Counted from the stretch's first letter, positions 1 through 8,915 are shown. The stretch: DNA of 64,000 nt from Neobacillus drentensis (GCF_021560175.1 NZ_CP091110.1:4218501-4282500), one strand, 5' to 3'. Program-made: numbers and translations. The notes: a model not told the origin generated them from the letters alone.

Positions 1-129
1 ACGAGCCAAATTTTGAATTTCAGGTTCTTTGCGTAAAGCTAGTTTAATATCTGTTACTTTTGTTTCGGTTAGAACATCATCAGCCGTTGCAGGTGTTAAA
101 CCGTTTGATGGATTTGGTGATAAATTCAC
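1..129 (-). CDS. yceH: TelA/YceH toxic-anion-resistance protein, N-terminal fragment
   Basis: The window cuts this gene and only the first 43 codons are visible. It begins with GTG at 129, preceded by a strong GGGGAG ribosome site, three bases after the yceG stop codon, so the two are co-transcribed. The peptide opens MNLSPNPSNGLTPA and reads on through an acidic and then a lysine-rich stretch, as in the N-terminus of TelA-family proteins, which contribute to tellurite and cell-envelope stress tolerance in Firmicutes. Identification rests on this short sequence plus the yceG-yceH order known from B. subtilis. The rest of the protein lies outside the window. Confidence 0.75.
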   Translation of the reverse strand, partial: MNLSPNPSNGLTPATADDVLTETKVTDIKLALRKEPEIQNLAR

Positions 130-132
130 TGT

Positions 133-1770
133 TTAATCTCCCCTTAAATTTTTTAAGATTCCTTGAAAAAGCCCTTTTTTAAAAAGCGATGGTTCCTTAA
201 ACTCCAAGTCAAACACCACTTCATCTAGCCAGTGCTTATCAAATAATCGTTCATCGACATAGCTTTCGATATCATTATGGCCTGGAGGATTGTACAAAAT
301 GAGATCAATCCCAAATTGATTTAGAAGCAAGAGAAGCGCTGCATCAGACCTTGATATCATTCCTGTCGTTTCGTTATTGTATATAATTAATTTAGGGACA
401 GCTTGGGAATAATCAAATCTCTCCATTAACTGAATGATATTCTTGGGCATAAACATCGCCTGTGTAAACAGATATATTTTTACTTCTTCGCTAGATTCCG
501 CTGTCAGCTGTTTTAAACCTGGTGTTTCACAGATTTTTCTAATGGCATAGGCGATCCCTTTTTGCAGACCTGAAGCTAAGAACGAATAGGGCCAATAATG
601 TGATTGCATCACCTTGTCCGCACTCAGCAAACCATCTTTATCAAGAGCATTTCGATAGTGGTAGCGAAAATCACTAGTACTTGGAACCGTAAAAGGCAGC
701 CTTTTAATCAGCATACTATGTTCTAATTGACTAAGAGCTTGAAGTCGATCCCAATATTCTTTACGGTTTTTACTGACCCCTTGAACTTTAGCAAATATCG
801 AGGGGATCTTCACTTCACCGTTCCTTACCTCAAAGTCCGGTCGAATCATCGCTATTTCTTTCGCAAGGATAAACAGCTCGTCATATGTCGTTTTTAACGT
901 AATAGAAGAAGGAGTGTAATCCCGTAACTGCCAGGGCTTATAAAGACCGGATCCCTCTTGATTGAGAATAGACTCAATCTCTTTAGATGCACGGTAAGCC
1001 ACGGTTGTTTTCCTGCTGCGCCTTTCCTTAGGAAAAGGCTCTGCTGGCTGTTGATTAGGAAAATGATAGGTGAAAATTTCTTCCGTGATAAGACCTGATA
1101 ATATATCGTGGCCTTCCGGATGAAAGATAACGAGGTCACAGCCAAGCTTGATTAAATAATATAAAAAATATTGATGACTCTTTTTATAATCCCCATACCA
1201 CAAGAATTTGGGCATTGCCCTTTGCGGGTCAGCCTGCTCTAACAAAGGTTGTAAATGGTTCAACGACCATTTCACAAGGTCGACGAGAACCCTCCTGAGT
1301 TCATGATTCTTTAACCCATTTGTTTCACGGTTTGCAAATAATTCAAGGGTGACAATCATTGCTTCTCTTAGTTTTCGGTGAATAACCGGCACGTTTGATT
1401 TTAACAAAAGCTGTTCACCATCCAGAAAGGCAGTGAAACGGTTAATAGAAAGCTTTTGTTCATTATTAATATTAATGACCCTTTGAATGGCTTGAAAGTG
1501 AGTATTATCTATGGTTTTATCCAGCGAGTCCTCACTTAATAGTCCAAGGTTCCATGTATGATCATGAACATAATCATACAGCTGGTTATAATATTCATCC
1601 GTGTCTATGGGTAAACCCAAAAACTTTCCAATTACTTGTCCAATTTGTATCGTTCCATTTTCCATTGAATAATTCGGCCGTTCTGGCAGTGTTTTCTTCA
1701 GCATGCCCTGCCAATTTTCAAATGAAAGGGATACAGTCTGGACGTTTAACTGATTTAATGTTGGATACAT
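133..1770 (-). CDS. yceG: YceG-family component of the Ter stress system
   Basis: A 545-residue soluble protein, close in length to B. subtilis YceG (about 537). It belongs to the family annotated as a putative component of the toxic-anion-resistance system; its biochemical activity is unknown. The protein looks internally duplicated: two halves each carry an 'LI(I/L)(F/Y)(H/N)P(E/P)GH' type segment (around residues 214-223 and 492-499). The ATG at 1770 has an AGGGAAGGG ribosome site. An exact SigW-type promoter lies about 110-130 bases upstream (1876-1901), so yceG-yceH forms its own transcription unit, separate from terD-terC. In B. subtilis the whole yceC-yceH cluster is in the SigW regulon. 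Confidence 0.85.
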   Translation of the reverse strand: MYPTLNQLNVQTVSLSFENWQGMLKKTLPERPNYSMENGTIQIGQVIGKFLGLPIDTDEYYNQLYDYVHDHTWNLGLLSEDSLDKTIDNTHFQAIQRVININNEQKLSINRFTAFLDGEQLLLKSNVPVIHRKLREAMIVTLELFANRETNGLKNHELRRVLVDLVKWSLNHLQPLLEQADPQRAMPKFLWYGDYKKSHQYFLYYLIKLGCDLVIFHPEGHDILSGLITEEIFTYHFPNQQPAEPFPKERRSRKTTVAYRASKEIESILNQEGSGLYKPWQLRDYTPSSITLKTTYDELFILAKEIAMIRPDFEVRNGEVKIPSIFAKVQGVSKNRKEYWDRLQALSQLEHSMLIKRLPFTVPSTSDFRYHYRNALDKDGLLSADKVMQSHYWPYSFLASGLQKGIAYAIRKICETPGLKQLTAESSEEVKIYLFTQAMFMPKNIIQLMERFDYSQAVPKLIIYNNETTGMISRSDAALLLLLNQFGIDLILYNPPGHNDIESYVDERLFDKHWLDEVVFDLEFKEPSLFKKGLFQGILKNLRGD

Positions 1771-1875
1771 TCATAATCCCTTCCCTCTAGAAGCGAAGCT
1801 GGTGTTGTCGTTTAGAAAATTATGTAAGGTTTCCATTTCATCATATCACAGTTATTTCATTGGTTCATTTGTTTA

Positions 1876-1901
1876 TACGAAAGAGAGCTAAATTTGTTTC
1901 A
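1876..1901 (-). promoter_or_regulatory. SigW-type (ECF) promoter of yceG-yceH
   Basis: On the minus strand TGAAAC (1901-1896) is followed after exactly 16 bases by CGTA (1879-1876). This equals the B. subtilis SigW consensus. It lies about 105 bases upstream of the yceG start codon. Confidence 0.8.
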
Positions 1902-1983
1902 TTTTCAGCTCTAATCCTCCTTTTTCACGTTTTCACATGTCCCTACATATTAATGGAGTACTCATACTAAGTAGGTGACTCAA

Positions 1984-2229
1984 GTGAGATTTTTATATAA
2001 ACGACCGAGACTAGACCAGGTATCTAATGAATTAGACACTTTAATGGAAGTGATGGTTTCAGACCTATTTATCTATTTAGATTTATTTGTCTTCAGCTTT
2101 ATCTTTACAATGTTCTTATCTCCAGTCATCCCGTCATTAACTATGGCCATTTTGTTTTTTCTTGTAAGCTACAGTTTTTTTGGCTGCCTCTACTATTTTG
2201 TTATTAGTAAAATTACGATAAAAAAATAG
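1984..2229 (+). CDS. Small two-segment membrane protein of unknown function
   Basis: An 81-residue protein starting at GTG 1984 with AGGTG six bases upstream; an in-frame GTG at 1975 would add three residues but has a poorer ribosome site. After a charged N-terminus (KRPRLDQ...) two hydrophobic stretches, roughly residues 28-48 and 52-75, predict two membrane passes, and the tail is lysine-rich. It points the opposite way to the Ter operon, sits between the HAD gene and yceG, and its last 17 bases overlap the end of the HAD gene. I do not recognise a family. Coding status rests on ribosome site, length and hydrophobic pattern only. Confidence 0.5.
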   Translation: MRFLYKRPRLDQVSNELDTLMEVMVSDLFIYLDLFVFSFIFTMFLSPVIPSLTMAILFFLVSYSFFGCLYYFVISKITIKK

Positions 2230-3037
2230 GATTAGTGTGGATTAACTGATGGATATGTTGAATAATCTCTTCTCCTGCTTTAACACCGCTGTTTGTTGTA
2301 AGAATCGAGGTACCTCCACCGGAAACATGCGCAAGTTTTCTGGCAAGTTCCCCATGGTTTGGGACAAATTGGTACTGACAATTCTTTAGAAAATCCCAAT
2401 CAAGGAGGGAATCGCCTGCTCCAGCAACCGAATTTTCACCTTCTAGTTTACAAATATAATCAAGTGCGTTTCCTTTACTAATGGCTTGAGGGATAAAGTA
2501 AAGTTTTCTTCCTTGCAACGAAATCCTCCAACCAGATTTGGCAGCCAAATCCTCAATCAATTTTCTTTCAATATTTGACGGAAGGCAGTTTAATAAAAAA
2601 TAGAAAAACCATCCCTCAGCCTGTTTCCTTCTCCCGTCTAAACTGACACCTTCCCTGTGCAATGTGGAAAGCAGTTCAGTTTGTGAAACAGACTCTAGTT
2701 TGACACGATTTAGGATTTGGCTTGACCAGTCCTCCATCAGAGTCCCTTGATGGAGAATATTGGCCCCATTTGAAGTAATCGCATATTTAATGCTAATATC
2801 TTGTTCAAAAATAACAAATCGTTTAAATTGCTCCGTTGTCCTTGTTGTGACTGGTACAAATAAACTTTGATTTGCTAGCTCCTTTAATTGGATATAGGAG
2901 GTTTCTGTCATAAAAGCAACCGATTCTCCATCCTTTTGTTCCACAGATACTAGTACCAAACCTTCAGGTACTCCAAACTCATCAAGTGCCCGTTTTGAAT
3001 AGATTAATGTTCGGTCGAGGTCAGATGCGAAAATCAT
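2213..3037 (-). CDS. HAD-superfamily phosphatase of the Ter biosynthetic module
   Basis: A 274-residue haloacid-dehalogenase-fold hydrolase. Motif I is DLDRT (nucleophile and acid/base D6 and D8), a lysine sits near residue 188 (ISKGN), and the Mg-binding motif GAGDSLLD is at about 206-213, so the active site looks complete. The start ATG at 3037 overlaps the previous gene's stop (ATGA), typical of translational coupling; a longer frame to 3076 is unlikely. In published analyses of Ter operons this HAD enzyme is predicted to dephosphorylate the product made by the neighbouring PRTase-like and lyase proteins. The natural substrate is unknown. Confidence 0.8.
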   Translation of the reverse strand: MIFASDLDRTLIYSKRALDEFGVPEGLVLVSVEQKDGESVAFMTETSYIQLKELANQSLFVPVTTRTTEQFKRFVIFEQDISIKYAITSNGANILHQGTLMEDWSSQILNRVKLESVSQTELLSTLHREGVSLDGRRKQAEGWFFYFLLNCLPSNIERKLIEDLAAKSGWRISLQGRKLYFIPQAISKGNALDYICKLEGENSVAGAGDSLLDWDFLKNCQYQFVPNHGELARKLAHVSGGGTSILTTNSGVKAGEEIIQHIHQLIHTNPIFLS

Positions 3038-4155
3038 CTTTGCAACCCTTTGACCTTTTTGATTAGACCACAGCACAAATACTTCATATCTGGATAGGCC
3101 TGGACTTCCACTCCCTTTTCTTCTGCAAGCATTAGGATATGTTTGACAAACGGACTAGAAGGTTCACGGACTAATATTTTCCATGGTACTCTGCGAAGTA
3201 GAACCCTCGTTGTTTCTCCAACTCCGGGTTTAATATGGTGGGTATTCTCGATTGAGAATTCAGCCTGTATTTTTTTCACATCTTCCATCCCTAAAAACCC
3301 TGTTTCGATTACCCTAGACAAAAGCTTGGCAGCTGTTTCTTCCGCTTCCTGGCCAATGGCAGAAAATTCATCGGATATTAGTTGGATAAACTGGTTAGAA
3401 ACATCTTCTGCAATTAGATTTTGATAAAATTTAGCCCCGTGAAAATCATCCTTACCAATGAATGCATCATTTAATACCGTCCTGCTGACTAGCCCCGATA
3501 CGGTAGAATTTAAACAAGCACTCGGAATTAGGAAGTCCTCTCTTGTACCAAAAAGGGTGGTGCAGCAGCCAGGATCGGCAATAACGGCAAGTGTATCATC
3601 AAGCTTGAAGCCATATTTTTCTCTATATTCCCTACAGGCATTTGTTAATTCTAATGAAATAGCCCCTTTCCCTGTCCAGCCGTCTACGAATTGAATTTCC
3701 CCATTTGGATGTTCTTGTTGAATGTAAAGAAGGGCATTTTCATCAATTCCCTTATCACGGATGATTGAAATGCTATAGTGTGGTAAGCTGATCCCGTATT
3801 TTAACTTTAGGTATCGCTTAATTAAAATTCCAACCGGGGTACCAGCCCGGGCAAGCGAAACGAGAATGGTATTTGACCCTTTTAATTGATAGATTTGCTC
3901 TGAAACTATCCCAACACACAAGGCTACTTTTTGTTTATATCGTTGTAAGGTGTTCCAGAAAACCTTTACATACTCTTCAGGAGGCTGGTATTCTATGGGC
4001 AGTGACTCGCTATAATGACCTCCTGATTGGATCTTTGTTTCCCTGTTTACCACCGTATCCTCTAAAACTATGTCACTTAAATCTTTTAACAAAAATAGAA
4101 CATCATCCACATGATAGGTTCCGATTTTGGCAGGTTTGCTGAGTATTTTTTGCAT
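3034..4155 (-). CDS. StiP-family PRTase-like protein with C-terminal PELOTA-type domain
   Basis: A 373-residue protein matching the family named StiP (databases often call it a cysteine protease; comparative studies of Ter systems regard the core as phosphoribosyltransferase-like). The stretch LVSLARAGTPVGILIKRYL near residue 105-125 is the family hallmark. The C-terminal 85 residues, containing KPGVGETTRVLLRRVP, fit the PELOTA-type RNA-binding domain usually fused here. ATG 4155 is preceded by AGAGGTGATT, which also forms the stop region of the upstream gene. It lies between the PRTase-TRSP and HAD genes with overlaps, so all are one operon. Its activity is predicted, not shown. Confidence 0.75.
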   Translation of the reverse strand: MQKILSKPAKIGTYHVDDVLFLLKDLSDIVLEDTVVNRETKIQSGGHYSESLPIEYQPPEEYVKVFWNTLQRYKQKVALCVGIVSEQIYQLKGSNTILVSLARAGTPVGILIKRYLKLKYGISLPHYSISIIRDKGIDENALLYIQQEHPNGEIQFVDGWTGKGAISLELTNACREYREKYGFKLDDTLAVIADPGCCTTLFGTREDFLIPSACLNSTVSGLVSRTVLNDAFIGKDDFHGAKFYQNLIAEDVSNQFIQLISDEFSAIGQEAEETAAKLLSRVIETGFLGMEDVKKIQAEFSIENTHHIKPGVGETTRVLLRRVPWKILVREPSSPFVKHILMLAEEKGVEVQAYPDMKYLCCGLIKKVKGLQR

Positions 4156-4160
4156 CCTAA

Positions 4161-5510
4161 TCACCTCTGCCTTCCTGAAAAAAAGACAATTTTAATGGTT
4201 TTAAAAGCCAATTCTCCTAATTCTTCAATCATCGGCTCAAGCTTCTCTTTAGAAACTTCCCTTTCAAAAAATAGAAATAATTCATCATAATGATTCGGAG
4301 GGATATTATAAACAAAATTTGGGATAATCTCGTTCTCGGGATTTGGAAAGTTGACCCCGAATTTTGCCCCATATCCCTCCTCATCCTTAATATAAATTGG
4401 ACTTCTAGTTGTAGATTGATAATAAACACCGCTGCCCATCTCTGCAGCGAGTCTCATTGGCAAATACATGAATTCTCCGGTTCCTAGGCATAGAGTTCGA
4501 ACCCCGTTTCTTTTTTGCCTTAAGAATTCGGAAGCCTTAGAAATTCTTTGATGAACAAGAAAATTTTCTATGCTTTTTAAACCAAAACGCCCTGTTTCGT
4601 TTAGATAAGGAAGTCCATTCAGTTGGTCTCTAGAAGAAAAAGGGGAAGATGTAAAATAAGAACCAAGGTCCATTACTTCAATAGAGCCTGCTCTTCTGAA
4701 TATACCAGCCCTATTTGAACGATCCTCTAACTCTTTTAATTGATAAATCTTGACATGACCAGAAAGTAAGCTGACCACATTTATTTTAATTCCTAATTCT
4801 TGTTCCACCCTTAAAAACTTTTCCTTGTATTCTTGGGAACGCCAATCTAAAATACTTACTACCGTATAAACAGGTCTCGGAAAATTTTCATGAATGGATT
4901 TGATAATATTTAAGGCTGTGTTACCGGTCGTTATTTCATCATCAACAAGAATGACCTCGCGCTGGTGATCAATCATTTCTAATGGAATATAACAGCGATG
5001 GGATGTTGCGTGGGAGTGTTCCTCCTCAAACGTAATCACAGGCCTTTCCCCGCTTATCTCCTCTCTGGTTGTATGAAAAAACTCAGCTCCTTCAAAACAA
5101 TCAAAAAAAGCATGACCAAGGGCAGTTGCCGTTTCCGCAAAACCAATGATGACCGGTTTGTGCTTTTCTGCAATAAAGGGACTGCTATGAAAAGTGCCAC
5201 CCTTAATGAATAAAGATAGCAGTCTATCTTTTTCCCGGCACTTTATTCCCTTAACCACTTCTAAATATCTCGCACCAAGCAGAGCCGCTATCAGCAGGCC
5301 CTTATTGGGTTCAATCGGTAAATGTTTGCCAAGCACCTTACTAATAAATAAAAACGAGCGCTTCTTATTGATTCTGGCTGCCATGGTAAAGAGTTCGTCT
5401 ATTGGAATATGATATGGATTTTCAAGACTATTTATTTCTACTTTTATTGAATCGAGGATGTTAAACGTATACCTCTTTTCTGATAAGGTCAATACTTGTG
5501 AATTCTTCAT
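4161..5510 (-). CDS. Phosphoribosyltransferase with TRSP domain
   Basis: A 449-residue protein. A textbook PRPP-binding loop, VILVDDEITTGNT, lies at about residues 186-198, so the N-terminal half is a type I phosphoribosyltransferase domain. The C-terminal half carries the motif STTRSP at about 366-371, which gives the TRSP domain its name. The pair occurs together in Ter-linked operons, where the protein is predicted to join a ribosyl-5-phosphate to an unidentified base. The chosen ATG (5510) has GGGGTG five bases upstream and overlaps the preceding lyase gene by 50 bases. The four-residue longer start at 5522 lacks a ribosome site. Confidence 0.82.
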   Translation of the reverse strand: MKNSQVLTLSEKRYTFNILDSIKVEINSLENPYHIPIDELFTMAARINKKRSFLFISKVLGKHLPIEPNKGLLIAALLGARYLEVVKGIKCREKDRLLSLFIKGGTFHSSPFIAEKHKPVIIGFAETATALGHAFFDCFEGAEFFHTTREEISGERPVITFEEEHSHATSHRCYIPLEMIDHQREVILVDDEITTGNTALNIIKSIHENFPRPVYTVVSILDWRSQEYKEKFLRVEQELGIKINVVSLLSGHVKIYQLKELEDRSNRAGIFRRAGSIEVMDLGSYFTSSPFSSRDQLNGLPYLNETGRFGLKSIENFLVHQRISKASEFLRQKRNGVRTLCLGTGEFMYLPMRLAAEMGSGVYYQSTTRSPIYIKDEEGYGAKFGVNFPNPENEIIPNFVYNIPPNHYDELFLFFEREVSKEKLEPMIEELGELAFKTIKIVFFSGRQR

Positions 5511-6654
5511 GTAACACCCCATAAACCTGTGATTTTAATACTATTTTTTGCGCCCAAAAATAATGAGGTTTAACTTCGTTCATCTTATTAGCAAATTCAC
5601 TTTTCATAACCCCATTATTTTCATCGAAAGCTTTTATGATATTGCTAGCATCAATATATTCTTCATAGGAAACGACATTAAGTGCCTGAACAACCTTTAT
5701 ATGTGATGGATGAATGATAGTTTTTCCTGTTAACCCATTACTAATATCCATCAAGATTTCACGGATAAGGCCATCCATATTTTCATCTATTAATTTGGCC
5801 CTCCATTTGAGGCCTTCCTCTCCATATCGTTCACGAAACGGTGTTTGCCTTAACTGGGGCTTTAACATTCTTTTTTTCGCAGAAAAATATTCCCAGACAG
5901 GTCCAGAAACTACATATGGACTATCAAATCGTTGAAAGACATTAATAATATCAGAAATGCAATCTCTTAAAACAGCAATATCATAAACTGTCGTATCCAT
6001 ATTCCTGCGAATACCATATAAACCACAGAAATCAGTCGCCCCTATCCGAACATTCAGAATATAATCCCTATATTGATCAAGCAAGTGCTTGATCTTCAAT
6101 AATTCATCCATTCTTGTCTCCTTTTGAATCACACTAGCTGATTCAAGAATGGGCATTACATAAAAAGGCTGACTCTCGGTATGAATGGTACGAACCATTT
6201 CCAAAATGTCCCTGCCATTTTCGGCACTGAATTTAGGAATTACCACGCCTGTCAGAAGGTTCAATGCATCTCCTAACTGATCCTTGAGCTGTTTCAATTG
6301 ATCGAACTGGCGAATCCGAATAAACATGAGCGGTAAATCCTCAACCTTTAAAAACCCTTTATTACATTCAGCATGTAACTTTAATAATTCCCGAACTAGT
6401 AAATTTTCTGCTCGTTCAACTTCATTATCGCCAATTGCATCTTCCAAATCAATGACAAGCGAGGTTAATCCTTCATGTTTATTAGAAAGAATTTCCTGAT
6501 GAATATTTGGCCGGGTAGCTGGCATATAGAGTGTTGCTCCTAAACCATAGGACAACAAATCACGGTTTGTATATTTTGTAATTGCCCCAGGTCTACGAAA
6601 AAAAAACCGTTCAATTTCCTCTTCGTAAAAGTATGTAAAAAATTCCATAACCAT
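5461..6654 (-). CDS. HpcH/HpaI (CitE-like) TIM-barrel C-C bond lyase
   Basis: A 397-residue protein of the C-C bond lyase family related to citrate lyase beta subunit and HpcH/HpaI aldolases. Visible family signatures are TSLVIDLEDAIGDNE (about 64-78), IRIRQF (about 112-117) and RIGATDFCGLYGIRRN (about 203-218), which supply acid residues for divalent-metal and carboxylate binding. The start has GGAGGAG just upstream; ATG 6648 two codons later is equally possible. It leads the four-gene biosynthetic block after terC (70-base gap). In Ter-linked operons it is predicted to make or break a C-C bond in a nucleoside-like metabolite; the substrate is unknown. Confidence 0.8.
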   Translation of the reverse strand: MVMEFFTYFYEEEIERFFFRRPGAITKYTNRDLLSYGLGATLYMPATRPNIHQEILSNKHEGLTSLVIDLEDAIGDNEVERAENLLVRELLKLHAECNKGFLKVEDLPLMFIRIRQFDQLKQLKDQLGDALNLLTGVVIPKFSAENGRDILEMVRTIHTESQPFYVMPILESASVIQKETRMDELLKIKHLLDQYRDYILNVRIGATDFCGLYGIRRNMDTTVYDIAVLRDCISDIINVFQRFDSPYVVSGPVWEYFSAKKRMLKPQLRQTPFRERYGEEGLKWRAKLIDENMDGLIREILMDISNGLTGKTIIHPSHIKVVQALNVVSYEEYIDASNIIKAFDENNGVMKSEFANKMNEVKPHYFWAQKIVLKSQVYGVLHEEFTSIDLIRKEVYV

Positions 6655-6724
6655 TTTCTCCTCCGTGAATGGTAAAAAAGAGAGGGAAACAGACTTTCGT
6701 CAGCTCCCCACCCTTTGACAATCA

Positions 6725-7501
6725 TTATGAATTATTTTCCTTGCTTCCTTGCTTTTTCTTATTGTTATAGTGAACGATAAAGGTAGCCCCAAAGGTTAGT
6801 AATAAGATAATAAAGAAGGTAATATGTCCCATTTCAATATGAACCACTGCAAGAAGCATTTTGATCGCTATGATTAGAATTAATATATAAGCCGTTGTTT
6901 CAAGTTCTGGCACACGGTCAATTAATGTTAAGAAAACACCTGCTACTCCCCGCATCATTAGTACGCCAAGCATACCGCCAATTAATAAAACCCAAACCTC
7001 TTCACTAACACCAAAAGCCGCTAATACACTGTCAACAGAAAAGGCTATATCCATCAATTCAACTGCAGCCACAGTTCCCCAGAATGTTCCGAATAAGCGA
7101 ATTAACAGGCCTTTTTGATTCATACCTTGCTCATCGTTCTCTTCTTCATCAGAACCTTTTCGTTTATCGATAAAGTACTTAATCGATAACCATGCGAGGT
7201 ACCCTGCACCTAATATTTTTACCCACCAAAGCTTGATTAAAAATACCCCAATGCCGATTGCTATAAACCGGAAGGCATAGGCCCCTAATAAACCATAAAA
7301 CAGTGCTTTCTTCCGTTTTTCAGGTGGAAGATGTTTTACCATAACCGCTAAAACTAAGGCATTATCAGCAGAAAGCAAACCTTCTAAAATAACTAGTGTA
7401 CCAATTAATCCCCAGCTGACGGGATTTGTTAACACCTCTCCCCACATTTCCCAGTTAAAAAACTGTGAGTATGTATCTAATATATGTTGTAAAACTGACA
7501 T
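6725..7501 (-). CDS. yceF: TerC-family integral membrane protein
   Basis: A 258-residue protein with about seven hydrophobic segments. Conserved acidic membrane motifs of the TerC family are present: LSADNALVLAVMV near residues 43-55 and MDIAFSVDSVLAAFGV near 149-164, thought to take part in metal-ion transport. A charged cytoplasmic loop (RKGSDEEENDEQ) separates the two halves. ATG 7501 follows a GGGGGA ribosome site. It lies 73 bases after terD with a terminator-like hairpin between, so terD may be made in excess over terC and the biosynthetic genes. The B. subtilis equivalent is yceF. Confidence 0.88.
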   Translation of the reverse strand: MSVLQHILDTYSQFFNWEMWGEVLTNPVSWGLIGTLVILEGLLSADNALVLAVMVKHLPPEKRKKALFYGLLGAYAFRFIAIGIGVFLIKLWWVKILGAGYLAWLSIKYFIDKRKGSDEEENDEQGMNQKGLLIRLFGTFWGTVAAVELMDIAFSVDSVLAAFGVSEEVWVLLIGGMLGVLMMRGVAGVFLTLIDRVPELETTAYILILIIAIKMLLAVVHIEMGHITFFIILLLTFGATFIVHYNNKKKQGSKENNS

Positions 7502-7538
7502 TAAAAGAATTCCCCCTAGATAGTAAACCTAATTTTTT

Positions 7539-7568
7539 AAAAAGACCCAGCCAACTGGGTCTTTTTTT
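7539..7568 (-). terminator. Hairpin between terD and terC
   Basis: AAAAAGACCCAG pairs with CTGGGTCTTTTT around a four-base loop and ends in a T-run on the minus strand. As it lies inside the Ter operon it probably attenuates rather than fully stops transcription. Confidence 0.75.
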
Positions 7569-7574
7569 CAACTA

Positions 7575-8156
7575 TTAGCCGATGGACAAGCCAAAGTCTG
7601 TTGCTAACGCGGCTAATCCGCCTTGATATCCGCTGCCAATCGCACTAAATTTCCATTCACCGTTGTGACGGTATATTTCTCCTACCACAATAGCTGTTTC
7701 AATCGAAAAATCTTCCCCTAAATCATATCTAATTAATTCTTCTCCTGTGGTTTCATTAAAGATACGGGCATAGGAATTGCTAACCTGACCAAAGTTTTGA
7801 TTTCTACTGTCAGCATCATGAATAGTAATGGTAAAAGCGATCCTTTGAATGTTCGCAGGAACAGCAGTAAGATTAATTTTCACTTGTTCATCATCGCCAT
7901 CGCCATCGCCTGTCCGGTTATCTCCGGTATGTACAACTGCACCGCCTGCGCCTTCACGATTATTATAGAAAATAAAATCTGTTTCATTTGTTACTTTCCC
8001 ATTCTCTCCTAAAAGGAATACGGAAGAATCCAAATCAAAATCATTTCCGCCATCATATTTATTCGTGTCCCATCCTAATCCAACCACAACGCTAGTTAAA
8101 CCAGGATTTGTTTTTGTTAAATCAACCTTTTGCCCCTTTGATAAACTAACTGCCAT
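7575..8156 (-). CDS. yceD: TerD-family calcium-binding stress protein
   Basis: A 193-residue cytoplasmic protein of the TerD family. The N-terminal [20 protein letters not shown] and the acidic metal sites [14 protein letters not shown] (about 36-49) and GDGDGDDEQ are intact; TerD proteins bind two calcium ions and support tolerance to tellurite, oxidants and envelope stress. GGAGG precedes the ATG by about nine bases. An exact SigW promoter (8191-8216) lies upstream, making this the first gene of the island. B. subtilis carries three TerD paralogues (yceC, yceD, yceE); only one is seen here, so the choice of yceD over its paralogues is tentative. Confidence 0.85.
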   Translation of the reverse strand: MAVSLSKGQKVDLTKTNPGLTSVVVGLGWDTNKYDGGNDFDLDSSVFLLGENGKVTNETDFIFYNNREGAGGAVVHTGDNRTGDGDGDDEQVKINLTAVPANIQRIAFTITIHDADSRNQNFGQVSNSYARIFNETTGEELIRYDLGEDFSIETAIVVGEIYRHNGEWKFSAIGSGYQGGLAALATDFGLSIG

Positions 8157-8190
8157 TTTTACATTCCTCCAATTTTGGTAATACTCTATT

Positions 8191-8216
8191 TACGAGTTTC
8201 TCTTAAAAAGGTTTCA
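8191..8216 (-). promoter_or_regulatory. SigW-type (ECF) promoter of the terD-terC operon
   Basis: On the minus strand TGAAAC (8216-8211) and CGTA (8194-8191) are separated by exactly 16 bases, matching the SigW consensus. The start of terD is 35 bases downstream of the -10 element. Confidence 0.85.
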
Positions 8217-8242
8217 TTTATTATAAAAAAATTTACTAAGGA

Positions 8243-8836
8243 CTAACTCATCCATTTTGGCGGAGTATTTTTATCCCAATAAATCGAACCTAGTTCATGA
8301 TGTGAATGAAATTGATCATGATAGGTATGATAATGAAAATTAAACCAGTATCCTGCTTGCGGAGGATTATCGCGTCTTACATGGAAACGAATAATATCTT
8401 TCCCAGAAACACTATCTTTTATATTAAAAATTTTTTCAGAAAGGCCAGCGCCCGGCTGCTCAGTAATCGAAAGATTCTTGACATCATCCTCTGGAAATTG
8501 TGAAGCTGTTTGTTCCATTGCCTTTTCAATATTCGGTAAAATTACTTCTCGGAACTCATTTTCGATGACAGGCTTTATTCTAGTCCCAAATTTTTGATAG
8601 GATTGCATTTCTGCCTGTTTAATTAGTTCCTGCATAAATTCTTCTCTATTAAACTCTGTTTCTATTACATAACTATTTGCTTGGACAATACTTCGATCCT
8701 GAGCTTGGGTTTCGAAAACGTCCCTATCGTTAATTTTTTCTGCATTCGCTTGATTGATTAGTTGTGATGGAGTTACCAGACCAAATGTTAAAATGGATAT
8801 GGTAACAAAAAGTGATTTACGCAGCCACTTGTTCAT
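8243..8836 (-). CDS. ypjP: YpjP-like secreted protein
   Basis: A 197-residue protein starting MNKWLRKSLFVTISILTFGL, a Sec-type signal peptide with likely cleavage after the alanine in NQANA (about residue 32). The C-terminus is rich in aromatic and histidine residues (FNFHYHTYHDQFHSHHELG) and ends with WDKNTPPKWMS, as in the YpjP family, whose function is unknown. AAAGGTGTGA is the ribosome site. In B. subtilis ypjP also sits next to ypiP and yphP, and that order is preserved. The Ter island directly follows it. Confidence 0.85.
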   Translation of the reverse strand: MNKWLRKSLFVTISILTFGLVTPSQLINQANAEKINDRDVFETQAQDRSIVQANSYVIETEFNREEFMQELIKQAEMQSYQKFGTRIKPVIENEFREVILPNIEKAMEQTASQFPEDDVKNLSITEQPGAGLSEKIFNIKDSVSGKDIIRFHVRRDNPPQAGYWFNFHYHTYHDQFHSHHELGSIYWDKNTPPKWMS

Positions 8837-8915
8837 TTTCGGTTCACACCTTTATATTAAAAGATTTCTGAAGTTAAGTTCCTTAAAAATAATTATACTT
8901 CTTTTTTGGGTAAAA

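Noticed and set aside
1554..1790. A 78-residue plus-strand frame over the yceG start
   Set aside because: It overlaps the N-terminus of yceG in antisense and has no ribosome site or domain.
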